Below, one piece after another: positions 12,500-25,370 of a DNA stretch of 64,000 bases. A program made the position numbers and the translations under genes. How positions within the stretch are numbered: position 1 is the first letter of the stretch; the number at the start of each line of letters is the position of its first letter. The DNA is taken from assembly GCF_954871325.1 (NCBI RefSeq), contig NC_088775.1, positions 8,843,561 through 8,907,560 of the forward strand, written 5' to 3'. The notes under the pieces were generated by a model. It ran no database searches. It was not told where the DNA came from and worked only from the letters and a program-made list of their open reading frames with translations. This DNA comes from Gordionus sp. m RMFG-2023 (taxonomy: Eukaryota; Nematomorpha; Gordioida; Chordodea; Parachordodidae).

Positions 12500-13042
12500 C
12501 ATATATAAGAATTAAAACTTAATTTTGGTTAATTTAATAAACATTTGGACATAAAAATAATAAGGATCTTAAGGAAAGATTATGATTTATTAGCATAAAT
12601 ACTAAATACCAATCAAAAACGGCAAATTCTTTCCAAAATTTTGAAATTTTTTGTATTATTAACTGCCTTAATTGGCATGTATGGTTTAGCAAGCTCCGCT
12701 ATCTCTAAATTGACAAATTATAATTGAAATAATATCTAGATATAATAAATGCTCATAAAACCTACCTAAATTATAGAAGAGTGTTATACTTTGCTAAAAT
12801 TTAATTTACATATAAATAATTATATATTTTAATAAAAAGTATAATTCTGTCATGTAAAAATCTTTTGAGAATTCGTCAAAATTTTATTTCTTAAATAAAA
12901 TTTTTAATAATTAAATATTTCTATAGATGTTAACTAATAAAAACTATATTAGGATTAAATTTTAACCTTCTGGTGTATTCAATTTTAAAATGAGATTAAT
13001 TGGTTAGCCAAGCCCCGGGGTTTACCTAAACCCAGTCTCCCC
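12500..13042. mobile_element. Right half of the TA-target element seen complete at 38,182-39,106
   Basis: This segment is an inverted near-copy of 38,182-38,750. It ends with 'cccagtctcccc' at 13,031-13,042 followed by TA, the same terminus and target dinucleotide as the complete element. Its other half is missing: the match breaks near 12,500, where unrelated sequence starts. It was therefore present before the segment was duplicated and inverted. Confidence 0.75.
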
Positions 13043-13542
13043 TATTGTTGTTGGTGTTATTTTTCGATTAATTGAATATCATTCATTCAAGTTACATTAT
13101 ACCAATACCTTTAATTAAATCTTGTACATGCCATTTTATTGTTCTTTTTTTGCCAACGATTCAAAAAGCCGTTAATTTTGTTTAATTAAAAAAATTTTAA
13201 GTTATTTATGAATAGTAATTGACTGAGATCTCTAATTTATTTAACATTCTAACTTATGTTTTATTTAAACTTTGAGAGAATTTTTTTTTAGTACATTCAA
13301 TTGAGGGGAAAAAGGAAAATAAATAAAATATAGGTTTTATCGACTAGTAATGGTTCTCCCCGGATTATTTTTAAAATTTATTTTTTTAAAATTTGGCGAT
13401 GTTACGTTTTTGTAAATTTATTAAACTTGGATTTTTTTATTTTTAAAAAAATAACTCAAAATTTTAAATAAAGTGCGAGTATATTTTTTATAAAAATGGA
13501 TTTCAAAATAGAAATATGAGAATCGAATAAAATATTATCTAT

Positions 13543-13608
13543 CACGTGTTTAATTTTTAGGTCCCTCCGGGATATATATGAGTGGGCTTCATAAGTTGGC
13601 CGGAAACG
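13543..13608 (+). promoter_or_regulatory. Promoter-like cassette upstream of receptor copy G
   Basis: CACGTG (13,543-13,548), TATATAT (13,573-13,579) and GTTGGCCGGAAACG (13,595-13,608) lie in fixed order and spacing. The same trio recurs upstream of other receptor copies while neighbouring sequence varies more. The order E-box, TATA box, initiation region about 15-30 bp later fits a core promoter. CCGGAAA could also bind an ETS factor. Function is inferred only. The 500 bp from here to the start codon are a shared 5' flank without open frame. Confidence 0.4.
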
Positions 13609-14110
13609 TAGCCACGTCCACGGAAATACTCCGAGATCGGTTCAAATTAATCTTGACAAGTAGGTGCGGCGGATCGAAACGGTAAAAATGATTATTGGTG
13701 CTCCTCGGATGTCGGGTCAAATGCTGGAAAATTTTTTCAAAGCTGATAATTTTTTTAATAAATATATCCGAGATAATTGATATTTTTTAAAGATTTGCCA
13801 ATAAACTAAGATTCGCAAAAAAACCCGACGACTTTATATAGCAATTATATGATCGTTATTAATAATAAATATTCATAAATTTATTTGTAGGGAGGAGGGG
13901 AGAGGCAAATAAATAATTTACCAAAAAAAATCTGTAATTAAGATAAAAATTTGTGAATGGGGCTTACCCGAATTTTCTACAATGATATATTTTATTAGAT
14001 TAAAAATCCTTTTTAACTATATTTTTTCCCCTTCCATATAATAATTTAATTTTTTTTCTCATAAAAAGATCATTTTATTTTTAAAAAGAAAGGCTGAAAA
14101 AAAATCAAAA

Positions 14111-14547
14111 ATGAATGTCAGCAACATTTCATTCTTCTGCTTCAATCAGACAGAACTTTGCTTTAAATTAAGTGCGATAGAAACATTTTATTTTGAATTC
14201 ACGATGCCATAAATTGCCGTTCATGGGATGTTGGGCAATAGCTTCTCCTTGGCCTTTCTGATAAGGTTCAAAAGAATGAATTCTTATTTCTTGTTAGTTT
14301 TACTACGGCTAATAAACATCACCCTTTTATGCATCAATTTTAGCGATTTATTTACATGGATGATGAGCAAAAGCATAATAATATAACGGGTCTAAAACAT
14401 ATACAAGACTATTTGTTTCAGCTTGTACACATATACAATCACCAACAAAATAAATATGATGCTAGCACGAATATAGTCTTTCAAGCCATTTTCATTATCG
14501 TATTGGTATGTTACTTAACTATATCCTAATACTGCTTTAATTAGCAA
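14111..14547 (+). pseudogene. Receptor copy G, exon 1 with internal deletion
   Basis: Exon 1 of the receptor begins with ATGAATGTCAGC but reaches a TAA after about 33 codons, where the intact copy encodes the start of TM1. Near 14,373 the TM2-end sequence 'atggatgatgagcaaaa' jumps directly to 'gcataataatataacggg' of extracellular loop 2, so TM3 and TM4 are deleted. The donor TTG|GTATGT survives at 14,505/14,506. The same 'ataatataacggg' insertion marks copy D (minus strand, 36.5 kb), showing that the two are sister copies. A hAT element follows immediately at 14,548. Confidence 0.85.
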
Positions 14548-16102
14548 CAGTGGCGTCAGAATTTTCATAAGAGGGGGGAAATTTTTTTTGGGGCTTCGCC
14601 CCCAAACCTTCCCTTAGTTGGTTTTCGGCCAGCGTTTTTCGGCCTTAACGGGGTCATATGTTTGAGCTATTCTTTTAAATTATTCATAATTCAATAATAA
14701 TTATATTAATATTTTTGACTTTATTTACCAATTCGCGCTTATGGATATTTTTTATTATTTTAAGTTAGGTATATTAAATTTAATAAAAAAATTTTTTTAA
14801 TATAAAATTGAAATAAAGTTTAGTGACTTTTTTTTTATATATAATTGGCTTTGAAAACTAGCCTCAGCTTAAATTTTCACACAATATAAGCAAAATAAAA
14901 TATTTTTTATTGAAAATACTAATTGTAATATGTATAAAATATTGACTAGAAAATAATTTAAATAACAACGTTTATAACTTTTTATCAAATATAATACTAT
15001 AATAATTATAATGTGATTTTTAATTTTCAAAGGAAATTTGCCAATTCATCAAGAATTTTGTTTGTCTTTGGAACCAAATCTCTGTAAATATTTAATAAAG
15101 CTAACTCATCTAGCCGAGATTGGGAAGTAGTATTTCGTAAATAAGTTTTCAACCTTCTTAAGTTGGAGAAGGTCCTTTCATTCGTACTTATTGTAATAGG
15201 CAAACATGCAAGAATATAAAACAACTTTAAATATTTGGAAACTGAGCTTTCCTTACACCGATTGAGCACATCAATAGCATGCTCAGGTAAAATAACCAAA
15301 CGTAGTTAATATTTATACCACAATTCGAATTCACTGATTAATTGATTTCAGTATCAATATCATAGGAATAAAATTTGGCTAAATATTTAATTTTACCAAT
15401 AGTGAGAAAACAAAGAAGGGTCTTTAAAATTTAAAGATTGCTTATGACTTGTTTTTTTTTTATCTAAAAACCATATTTTTATTTGATAAAAATTTGTATG
15501 AAGAATGAAAATGATATTTTAAAATATTATTCAGTTGAGTCAATATTTATAATACAACTCAATAATTGCTTAGGTGCTATACGAGTTATAATTAGTGTTA
15601 TATCATAAGATTTAGCTTCCGATTCAACGTCTAGTTAAATATTATGAAAATATTCGTCTACATTCTATTGTATTTACCTTTTCATATATATTTTCCGTCA
15701 AATCAATAACCTGAACCAAATCTAAATTTGGTTATTACAAATTTTTACAAAGTAGTGAGCTAAGAAAAATAATTTATTAATGCAATTAGCAGCAAAGATA
15801 AACTGATTGATCTATTGAATTTAATAATGATATCACTTCTGAAGACACATTAAACTTGCCATTTAGTAATTTAATATAAATATATTCTGATCATCTCTTC
15901 CAGTTCTATAAATGTCGAAATTGAATCATGACGTATAATTCATCGTGTAGGGCATATTTTTTTAAAATTTTTGATGATGGGTTTCTGGTTGGAAAATTTC
16001 AAATATTTGCAAAATTTTAACTGAGGAGGGGGGGAATAAGATTTTTATTAGAATTGAAATTGATATTTATGAAAACAGTTTCCCCCCTCCCATTGACGCC
16101 TG
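14548..16102 (-). mobile_element. hAT element with partial transposase
   Basis: The ends read 'cagtggcgtcagaattttca' (left) and '...cattgacgcctg' (right), so both termini begin CAGGCG/CAGTGGCG, as in the 42,480 element. On the minus strand, 15,299-15,027 encodes the hAT C-terminal dimerisation region: LFYILACLPI, NERTFSNLRRLKTYL, SRLDELALLNIYRDLVP. Further upstream (15,720-15,400) the transposase is broken by stops. Candidate 8-bp flanks (attagcaa and gttaataa) match at only 5 of 8 bases, so target duplication is doubtful. Like its 1,572-bp relative it lacks room for a full transposase and depended on another copy to move. Confidence 0.8.
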
Positions 16103-16756
16103 GTTAATAATGAAGAATGTTTTGATGAAAACAATCTAACCGACAATCTTCCACTAGCAGGGGAGATCAATCACTGCTTTTGGATCGATCAGATAATTAT
16201 TTCAAGCAAAACAATACAATTTTATTACAACCGAGTCAGAGATGAAAAGATTTATAGGAATTCTTATGCTGGCTGAGTATCATTAATTACTGCAAGAAAT
16301 ATGTATTGGTCGAATAACAATTTCTATACCAATCTTAGGAATTCAATGTCACAACATACATTTCGCGATATAAAGAGAAATCTACATTTATCTAATAACT
16401 TAACTCTTAATGAAGAAGATAATCTTTATAAAGTCCGACCATATTTAAATTACAAATAAAAAGTTTCAACAATTTGGTATATTACATAATTTATACATAG
16501 ATGAGCAAATAATACCTTATTGAGGAAGTCATTCATGTAAAATATTTATTAAAAGTAAACCCATTCGATTTGGATATAAATCATAGACCCTTGCTTCCTC
16601 CGATGGATATATATTTGCATTTAATATATATCAAGGTAAATATAAAATCCAAGGCTTCGAATCTTGGATTAATAGTTACGGTTGTTGCAAACTTACTCAA
16701 AGTTGTCCAAGTACCTTCTTTGCATTCTAGTTACTTCGCTAATTTTTTTACATCTC
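16103..16756 (+). mobile_element. piggyBac transposase relic
   Basis: Broken pieces of a DDE_Tnp_1_7 (piggyBac) transposase follow each other on the plus strand. They include SMSQHTFRDIKRNLHLSNN (about 16,340-16,400), VRPYLNY, FGILHNLYIDEQIIPY with the first catalytic Asp (about 16,480-16,525), HSCKIFIKSKPIRFGYK, TLASSDGY, then LLKVVQVPSLHSSYFANFF (to about 16,745), where the family usually has a second catalytic Asp in YFDNF; here the residue reads Ala. In-frame stops occur repeatedly. The relic ends abruptly near 16,756 and is fused to receptor-unit flank sequence also present at 58,535. Confidence 0.75.
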
Positions 16757-18872
16757 CGGCGGGACATATTGTAGAAAATATTTTTTAGGGCCAGACCGAA
16801 GTTTGGAAAATGTTTACGAAGCTGATAATAAAAGAGAAAAAATTTACCTCCATGCCCACCCTACACTACAGTCAATATTTTTGGCCTGGCCTGAAGGATT
16901 TAGATTTTTCCCTTCATAAAATTAGCTTATTTTAAAAAGAAATTGAAGATAAATGAGCATTAAAAAAATGCCAAATTATCCATTATACGATTTGCCAGAT
17001 GATTAATTTATTCAAAAATTTTAATCAGAATTTTTTTAGGCGCGGCTTGCCAGCAATTATTTTTAAGCCCAGACAAGATTTTTTATAAATTTTACCGTTC
17101 GCTCTGGCAGGCTTTAAGCTGCGTCATTGGCAGGTACTAGAAAATTTAGGCTTTGATTGATAGACCCGGATTTTTTTACAGAAAAATTTTAAAATTTTGA
17201 ACTACCTAATAGCGCGCGCTTTTTAGCTTTTGAGAGAACCATTTATAGATATAATAAATGCTTTCTAATCCTGGAAATTTCAGCCAATTCTAATCTTATT
17301 TTTAAGAATTTTTTTATCTATATATATGTAGTATTAGAATAGCCAATTTACGATTATTTGGGATCTTTCGATTTTAAATTATTTAGTAAAGGATATTTTT
17401 TAAATTTGAAAAAATAAATCTGATTTGATCGATATTGTATTATAACATGTAGGGTTATACGCACAGTTTTAAATTTCAGATAATTTCTGTGATAAACATT
17501 TGTATATTAGAAATTTATATAAGTTATGATATACTTCTAATTCCAAAGTTCAATCTAAAATTGTCTGAACACAGTGTGAATGCTATATATCTTTTGGAAT
17601 ATATTTCTAAATCCCTCTTAGTAAATTATTTGAAATTGGAAGATGAGCAGCCTATATATAACAGCGGCTCACGGCTGGCGCATAAATTTTTGAAAAATAA
17701 TGCATATTTTATGCCTCTTTATTTTAATGATTGGTTATGACAATTTGGTGGTTCCATTTATGAATAATTGCAATAATGTCACTTAAAATGAGTAAATGTC
17801 CACACCAGATCGCATAGTATATTTTTAATTTCGAAAGCATATTTGGAGTTAATTTTGAAAGGAATTGGAAAAACTAGGAGAGAAGAATAGTTTGGTTTAT
17901 TTAGGGTTGTTTAAATCTTGTAATGCTTACAATTAAAGAAAGAAAGAAAGATATGTTAAAAAAATTTTGCCTTATGAATTACAGTTTGCGATCTGCAAGT
18001 AATAATATTTTAATTTATTTAATTTACTTTACTTTTATTTGAGAAATTTATGAGTTGGTTTATCTTCTAGAACTAAGATTTTAAAGATTAAAAATTGTGA
18101 AAAAATGTCTAATCGAACAAAATTTTAAAAGCAACTTAAACTATAAAGAATATATGATGATATTAGAAAATTAAATATAGAAATCGAAATCAAATACAAA
18201 AATTACTTGACTGGCTTGCAATAAGTATTCTATAACAACACAAATTATGATTCACCTCTATGTAACTTAAAAGAGGAATTAAATAAAATTAATTTTATGC
18301 ATGTTAACTATAAAATTACAAAATTGATTTTGAATTTATAGTTTTATTTTCAATAGAGATGTAAAAATATACCAATATTCTTTAGTGTATATTTTATAAA
18401 TTTAATTTTGCTTTTATTAAAAAAAAATTCAATTATCAATTTAAAAAATAAATATTATAGTAATTTATGCAGGTGCGCCGATTTAAGCTGCCTATGTTGT
18501 CGCGGTTAAAAGGAGGCATGCCGTACATAGTTTCGCCAGTACCCTTGTCTATAAATAGTTAAAGAGTGCAAGAATGTCTGATATTCGAAGGGTATGACCC
18601 TATATAATTTCGGTATAAATGAGGTGTATAAAGATTTTTTTTTTAAATAAATCCGCCCCACGAATGATTTATATTATTTAAGATTTGCCAATAAACTATT
18701 CCTTCGGCGACATTATATAGTAATTTAACATTATCAAATATGAATCAAGGAATACGAAGGATATGATATATCATCAAAATCATAAATAAATAATTGTAAA
18801 TTATGCGATTATATTTTTATAAAAATGGATTTCAAAATCGAAATATGAGAAGCGAATAAAAATATTATCTAT
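16757..18872. repeat. Upstream module of receptor unit B (truncated on the left)
   Basis: This noncoding module is shared with unit C (about 26,000-28,470) and unit F (about 58,535-61,225). Landmarks are 'aaatgagcattaaaaaaatg', 'aatagcgcgcgc', 'gtctgaacacagtgtgaatg', a short GAAA run at 17,936-17,951 and 'aaattgattttgaatttata'. Its left end, which in units C and F carries an additional promoter-like cassette, has been lost at the junction with the piggyBac relic. A frame of 83 codons at 17,489-17,740 is not kept open in the sister modules, so I do not call it a gene. Confidence 0.7.
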
Positions 18873-18927
18873 CACGTGTTTATTTTTAGGCCGCCTATAT
18901 GAGAACACTGCAAAAGTTGCCGGGAAA
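18873..18927 (+). promoter_or_regulatory. Promoter-like cassette upstream of receptor copy B
   Basis: CACGTG at 18,873-18,878 is followed by 'tttatttttagg' and a shortened 'ctatatgag' in place of the full TATA box, then 'gttgccgggaaacg'. Relative to the 13,543 cassette it has lost several bases around the TATA box, so it may be weakened. Confidence 0.35.
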
Positions 18928-19485
18928 CGTATCCCAGTCATAGGGCCTATAATTCAAAAATATTCCGGACTCGGTTCAAATTAAATTTATCAAATAGTTG
19001 CGGCGGACGGGAATGGTAAAAATGATTTTTGGGGGAGGGGGCCAGTTTGGAAAATGTTTTCAAACCTTTTGATTTTTTATTTATAAATAAATTCGCGCTA
19101 CAAATTCCTATTTTTTAAAGATTTGACAATAAACTATAATTCACAAAAAAAAACCGACAACATTATATAGTAATTATATTATCGTTATGAAAAATAAATA
19201 TTTAAAAATTTCGTTGGGATCTGTAGGGAGGTGAACTAGTATTAAGGAAGAGATGGGGAGGGGGGGGGGGTCTAATGAATAATCTAACAAAAAAAATGTG
19301 TTTTTAAGACAAAATATACTAGTGGGGCATCATACCTTATAAATATTTTCAACAATAATATATTTTATTAGATTAATTAAAATCCTTTAACCTATATTTT
19401 GTTTCCTCCCTCCATAATAAATTAATTATTTTTTTCACATAAAAACATCATTTTATTTTTAAAAAGATTGGGAAAAAAACCAAAA

Positions 19486-21306
19486 ATGAATGTCAGCAAC
19501 GTTTCTATCTTCAGTTTTAATCAGACGCAACGTCACTTTAAATTAAGTGGGGTGGAGATATTTTATTTTGAATTCGCGATACCATTAATTGCTCTTCACG
19601 GGATGTTGGGCAATATTTTCTCCTTGACCTTTCTGATTAAGATTAAAAAAACGAATTCTTATTTCTTGTTAGTTTTACTGCGGCTAATAAACATCACCCT
19701 TTTGTGCATCAATTTTAGCGATTTATTTACATGGATCGGGAGCGAGATAATAATCAGATATGAAAATACCTTTTTTATTTTCATTTGGTTCACGTTGATA
19801 TTCTACATTTTAGAATCCCTGGCCAAAATTTGAAGATGTTCCATATCTTAATGATAATGGCTCTTTGTGTGGAGAGATACTTTATGATAGGTTATTTCCA
19901 GTGGCACAGAATATATTGCTTGGCGGCAAATATAAAATATGTGGTAACCCTCTTAATAATAATAAGCGTTAGTATAATATTTCCCGTATATACCAATTAT
20001 ATCCGAGCCTCTGTCGACTTATTCGCCTTCAAGCATAACATAACGGGTCAAAAACATGTACAAGACTATTTGTTTCCACTGATACACAGATACAATCAAC
20101 ATCCAGAAAATAAATACGATGCTTGCACGAATATAGTCTATCAAGCCATTTCCTTTATCATTTTGGTATGTTACTCAACTAAACGTTATTATAGTCACCG
20201 CCTCAAGTTTAAAAATTATTTTAATGGCTGGTTTGGCTCCCATTTATTTTAATTAATTAAACATATATATATTATGCAATATTATAAAATAAAACTACTA
20301 TTTTTAATAAATTGGAATGTGTTTTGATTCTTACGCTTGAAAATATTAAATTTCACTATGCCAGTCAGATGCTTAAAATTTTCTTTTTAATCCACATGCA
20401 CCACAAATATTTTTGAAAACTAGATTACGCCCGCCCAAAGTATATGCCATTTTTAGAAAAATTTAATTTATTTTCATCTTTTTTTTTTATAATTTGAATA
20501 AATTAAATAAGACATATCAAGGCTACATTTTAAAAACAGTATCTATAGCTCATTTATTTTTGAAAAATTTATCTACAAGTAGTAAAACTGCTTTTTTTAG
20601 GCAAAGGTAGTGACAGCATTGATAATTTATATAAAATAAAATATTTTTGATGAACTTATATAAATATTAGGAAATAGCTTTGATAGAAAAAAGATAGGAA
20701 GAAAAAGTAAATCCAGGTAGGCTAGATGGAAAATATTAAAAACATTTTGGGGCATATTTAAATTTAAAATGTATAATAATAATTTAATTTTTTTTTAAGT
20801 ATTGTTTTTAACAAATTGCGCAGCTAAATTCCATTATTTTTTATTATAGTTGTATATTTTCTATATTTTTATCGAAATTGCTAAATATAATAGGTCATTA
20901 TTAATATTAGCTATAATATCGCGTTAAAGAGATTCGTGTATCAAAGGAGTCGTACCACGCTATCCCGCCGTGCTCTGTTGAAGGAAGGCAAGCTCAATCA
21001 AGCATTGTTGGTCTGCTTACTGGGTTTCAAATTCGCGAATATTGTTCCCATCCATTGCATTTATTTAATCATAATCTTCAAAGACACGCTGCCAATAAAT
21101 CCTGAGAAAATAGAAATTTGGTTGAAAATGCCGGAAATGTTGTATTATTCGAACAATTTTTACATTTACGCCATTTATGCTCATCGGCTTATGCACAAAT
21201 ATTTAAAGGTATTCAAATTTTTGTACGGAAATTAAGAAAAACACCTAATTCCATATCACCAGTCATGTTACGTCTAGACATAATAAGCTCCATAAGGAGA
21301 TATTAA
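19486..21306 (+). pseudogene. Receptor copy B, nearly complete, two frameshifts
   Basis: Exon 1 runs 19,486-20,165 and exon 2 20,894-21,306, with donor TTG|GTATGT, acceptor TAG|GTC and a 728-bp intron. A single base is missing near 19,828 (aaaatttgaag for aaaactttgaag), which throws the frame in TM3. The frame is otherwise open through TM4 and TM5 to the donor. Exon 2 encodes TM6-TM7 and keeps YQRSRTTLSRRALLKEGK and NNFYIYAIYAHRLMHKYL. A second one-base loss near 21,212 ends the protein after FLYGN instead of giving the conserved tail. Apart from these, the copy is well preserved, so it died recently, or the TM3 shift is a sequencing error and the receptor has a shortened tail. Confidence 0.88.
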
Positions 21307-22034
21307 TTTTTTTCTATTTATTGTTTTTATAAATTTATATAAATGTAAAATGTGTAATAATTACTTTAAAAATAAATTTTTTTATTTTCTTTTGAGACAT
21401 AAATATAATTTGCAAATTGTTCATTTTTATATGTAATCAAATTGATTGAATTTCATTCAATTTGATTTGTTTTCTCATATTTTATGTATCATGAATTTAA
21501 TAAATGAAAAAAATGCATATTTTAAATATTTAATTATTATTAATTAAAATATCAAAGAGAACTTTTATTTTCGGGACATTCCAGAACTCATTTAAGAAAA
21601 ATTAGCTAAATTTTTTCTATATTTATTATGTAATTTTTATTTATTGGTTTTTCGTAATACAGATTCAATTATTACCAGCATAAAACATTTTGAAATACAG
21701 GTTCGGTTCTGGAAAAAATTATAAAGGTTAAGGTTAGGTTCAAGTTAAGGAATTGATTTTATAAATGCTTAGGTTCGATTCATATTTAAGATCCTTTAAA
21801 TAAAAGTTCAGTAATAATTTATTTATACAGGATAAAGATATCCATATATTTCATAAATATTTTTATTGTTCTTCTAATAGTTTTTTTTTAAAATGCAATT
21901 ATTGTTTATACAATATAGATTAAGTTATAGCATTCCTCGAGGGATCATATTAATTGATTGTTAAAATTTTAAAGATTCGTTTTAAAAAAAGGCCAAATTT
22001 GATAAACCTTGCGATATTAAGAAAGGAGGCCAAA
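21307..22034. repeat. 3' flank of receptor unit B
   Basis: No gene. The stretch to about 21,880 is shared with the regions downstream of the copies at 22.9, 30.9 and 54.7 kb. Landmarks are 'gacataaatataatttgcaa', 'ggttaaggttaggttcaagt' and 'aataatttatttatacagga'. The block at 21,900-22,010 ('attcctcgagggatcatatt') recurs at 56,490-56,580. Confidence 0.65.
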
Positions 22035-22036
22035 TA

Positions 22037-22221
22037 GTGTTGTTAAAAGCCCGAATGACTTTAGCCAAAATAATATTATGTAAGCCTGTAGATTTCTCTC
22101 ATAGAGGGCAGAAAGATCTGGAATTTTATTTGCCAAATCTTGAGGCTAACATAATTATTTTGGCTAAAATCAATTGGGTATTTTTATAAATACCCAAATC
22201 GAATCGATCTTTTAACAACCC
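22037..22221. mobile_element. 185-bp MITE with TA target duplication
   Basis: Terminal inverted repeats GTGTTGTTAAAAG (22,037-22,049) and CTTTTAACAACCC (22,209-22,221) match at 12 of 13 positions and are flanked on both sides by TA (22,035-22,036 and 22,222-22,223). A second, inner inverted match (tttagccaaaataatattatg against cataattattttggctaaa) and a near-palindromic centre (gggtatttttataaataccc) mean the element can fold on itself. A TA target suggests movement by a Tc1/mariner-type transposase. Confidence 0.75.
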
Positions 22222-22587
22222 TAGGCAAATGATGATATAAAAAAAGGCCAATTTTTACAATAGGCAGCCCACGCCTGACAAATTATTTCAACAATTATGT
22301 ATTTTATTAGATTGATTTTGCCATATATGTTACTGAGAAGGATAAAAACACTTGTAATTCTTTCTTAGAATTTCAATTTGAGTTTTCTTTAGGGAAAGGG
22401 ACTCGTTTTATACCCCTCTCCTTATTGAGATTTTCTTGCCCAATTTATTTAAAATTTTAGGGATTGGGGGCCGTTCCTCAAAACACTAATGATTAAATTG
22501 ATAAAAATAAAAGAATTTATGAGGGATCTATATTTATTCCATTTTATAATTTTTTGAAGTTATAAAATGTCTTAGTTTCTTTCTATT

Positions 22588-22908
22588 ATATCTCTCCGTG
22601 CCCTGTTGAAGGAAGGCAAGCGCTACCAAGCATTGTTTTCTTGCTTACTGGGTTTCAAATTCACGAGTATTATTCATTCTTTGCATTTATTCAATCATAA
22701 TCTTCGAACACACTTTGCCATAATTCTGAAAGGATAGAAATTTTTGGGAAAATGCCGGAAATGTTGTATTATCCGACTAAATTTTACATAAATGCTATTT
22801 ATGTGCATCGGCTTGTGCCCAAATATTTAAATTGAGAAAATTCACTAATTCAATATTATCTGTCATTTTGGTTCTAGACGCAATAAGCTTCCTAGAGAGA
22901 CAGTTATA
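22588..22908 (+). pseudogene. Receptor copy B2, exon 2 only, decayed
   Basis: From 'tctccgtgccctgttgaagg' onward this matches exon 2 of the receptor: the ALLKEGK segment, TM6, and TM7 in degraded form (YYPTKFYINAIYVHRL). Several base changes and a shift break the frame, and the sequence coding for the first 20 residues, together with the acceptor, is missing. Upstream at 22,280-22,320 a piece of the receptor 5' flank is directly present, so exon 1 and the intron were deleted. Confidence 0.75.
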
Positions 22909-25370
22909 AGACATTGTGCGTCACAAATATTCTTATAATATAAAACGTAATATTATCTTTAAAAATATTTATTTAATTTATTTTTTCCTTTGAGACATAA
23001 ATACAATTTGCAAAATGATCATTTTTATAAGTAATTAATATAATCGAATTTCTTGAATCTCAATCAATTTAATCTGTTTTATTATATTTTATAGATCAAT
23101 AAGTTAATAAATGAAAAAAAATGTATATTTTAAATGTTTATTATTTTTAATTATATATCAATGAGAACTTTTGCATTCCTGTCTATTTCCGGTCAAAATA
23201 ATAAATCAAGTTTCCGCTAATTTTTATTTTTCCTAACGTTCTGGAAAGCATTTCTGAAAAATTGCTATTTTATTTTATCAATAAATTTTATTAAGTCCAA
23301 CATTTTGAAATATAGGTTCTGTTCTGGTTCCAAGAAAAAATTATATAAAGTCGGCTCGGTTCATGTTAAGGAATTTGATTTTATAAAGGTTTAGGTTCGA
23401 TTCAACTTTAAGAACCTTTAAAAGTTCAGCAAACAAGATACCTATATATAACATAAATATTTTAATCATATTTATTTGATGATAAATTAAAATATAGATG
23501 AATACGAGGAACAAAACAATTAAAGTTATCCTAAGATTTTATTGTCAATTTTTATTTATGTATAAAATTATGATTACAAACGTATAATTAAAATATATTC
23601 TCCAATATATCTTTTTCCAATTTTATCTCTTTGATGATAGAATATATTTCAATTCTGAAAACGTTTTTTGCAACTAACCTGTATAGTTGGGTCAAGTATG
23701 ATTTGTCGCTAAGAGGTAGACCTCTGGTTGCACTAATTCTTCTTTGACAAATATTCAAAAATATTGATGTTTCGATCCGAGAATTTATAATGGTATTTAT
23801 TAATTTTTATTGTCTTGAATTGTATGATTTATTTTGACTTCTGTTATTTTATTACATTTGCAATTAGGATTGAAAATAATCTTCAGAGTTGGGATAATTA
23901 TTTTAATTCAAACTAATGGGAGTAGGTGAACTAAAATCATGACCTATTCCTCAATTAAAGTTTATTTAATATGTTTTATTCTGTTATTTTGGTCATCTGA
24001 TAATAATAATTGATATCTAATATCAAGATATAGATACGTAGAGAATGTGTTATTTTTTAAGCTTTATCTCCCTTGTAATTTGGCAAAATATAATATTTCG
24101 TTTCTTTATTTCAATCATGCATTTATAAGAGAGAGATAAAAACATTGATATTTTATGCATGAAACATTATTTTGGGATCTTTGAATATGCTGAATACTAG
24201 ACGCAAATTTTTAAAAAAATTATTTAAAATTTGGTTAGTATCAAAATTTTTATTTATTATTTATATACCTTGAAAAAAAATCTGATATATTATCTTTTTT
24301 CATCTGTTATCTGTTTATTCTCCTTTCATTTTCTTTATTCCAGGCTATTGTTTCAGAGAATTAAGATTATTTTAAAAGAAAACTTTTTTAATAATTTTTA
24401 AAATAATTTTAACAGAGTTTTATTATGAAATTCGATAGATAATATTAATATGGTTATCAAATTAGTGTTGATAAATGTTTTTCGACATTCAAATTTTTTT
24501 AACACCACAGCACAAATATAAATGATAACTTTTAGAAAATGTCTTTACTAATACCACGTAGTGTAAAAATTGGTATAAATATTATATAAAAAAGTAAAAC
24601 ATAAATTGGATATTTTTAAGGAGATTTCTGCAACATTTCGGAACATGGGAAGGAAAGGGAACGGAACCTATTTTCATGGCCGAAATGGAACAGAAACCTT
24701 AAAATACCCTTAGCTGTATAAGATATAATAATATAAAATTAATATTAAGGTCAACTATTGCCTTGTACCTTCTGTGTCCCTATAACATATTTCCCTAATA
24801 TATATAAATCTATAAATACCATATAAAAATATGCATCCTAGCTATATCTGCCATATTGTATAAGTCATTTCGCAGGATTTAAACTAATGTTAAAAAGTCG
24901 GACTGCGTGACATAATCACCACATATTCACATTTAACACGTTTGTATGAAATTTTTATCTAAATATAAATTTATAGATCTTTTATTTAGCTCCCTGAAGT
25001 TGACCACGATTGAAAGCATCAACGATGAATCATATGTCCTTTTTTAGTGTTTCGTTAATGCTTGTTAGTGTTTCAAACCGTTGTGTAGCCGAAGTGAAGG
25101 AAAAAATTATAAGCAAAAACAAAAACTTTGGCCAACTTCTCGCTTAAAAGTAAACTGAAAGCACTAACGATGAAACATATATTATTCTTTAGTGCTTCGA
25201 TAGTAGAGGTTAGTGCTCCAATCACTTTTATAGCCAAAATTAAGAATAGAGGTTTTCCGATAAAAAGAAAAAATAATGGCAACATGTCAAAACAAAAACC
25301 ATGAAAATTTAGTTTTCACCAATTTTAAGTGCTTAATTAATATATTTAAATTCCTTTCAATCGTATTTTA
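22909..25370. repeat. Receptor 3' flank, then segment inverted at 33.3-35.5 kb
   Basis: 22,909-23,470 is the usual receptor 3' flank. From about 23,540 to 25,345 the sequence is the reverse complement, with modest divergence, of 35,500-33,650. Landmarks are 'attttattgtcaatttttat', 'tgatatctaatatcaagata' and 'gataaaaagaaaaaataatg'. No open frame is conserved between the two arms, so I see no gene. Two degenerate units of about 147 bp carrying 'aaagca..aacgatgaa.cat' start at 25,009 and 25,156. Confidence 0.65.

Noticed and set aside
17489-17740. An 83-codon plus-strand frame in unit B
   Set aside because: The sister modules at 26.6-26.9 and 59.2-59.5 kb have shifts and stops at the same place, so it is not under protein constraint.
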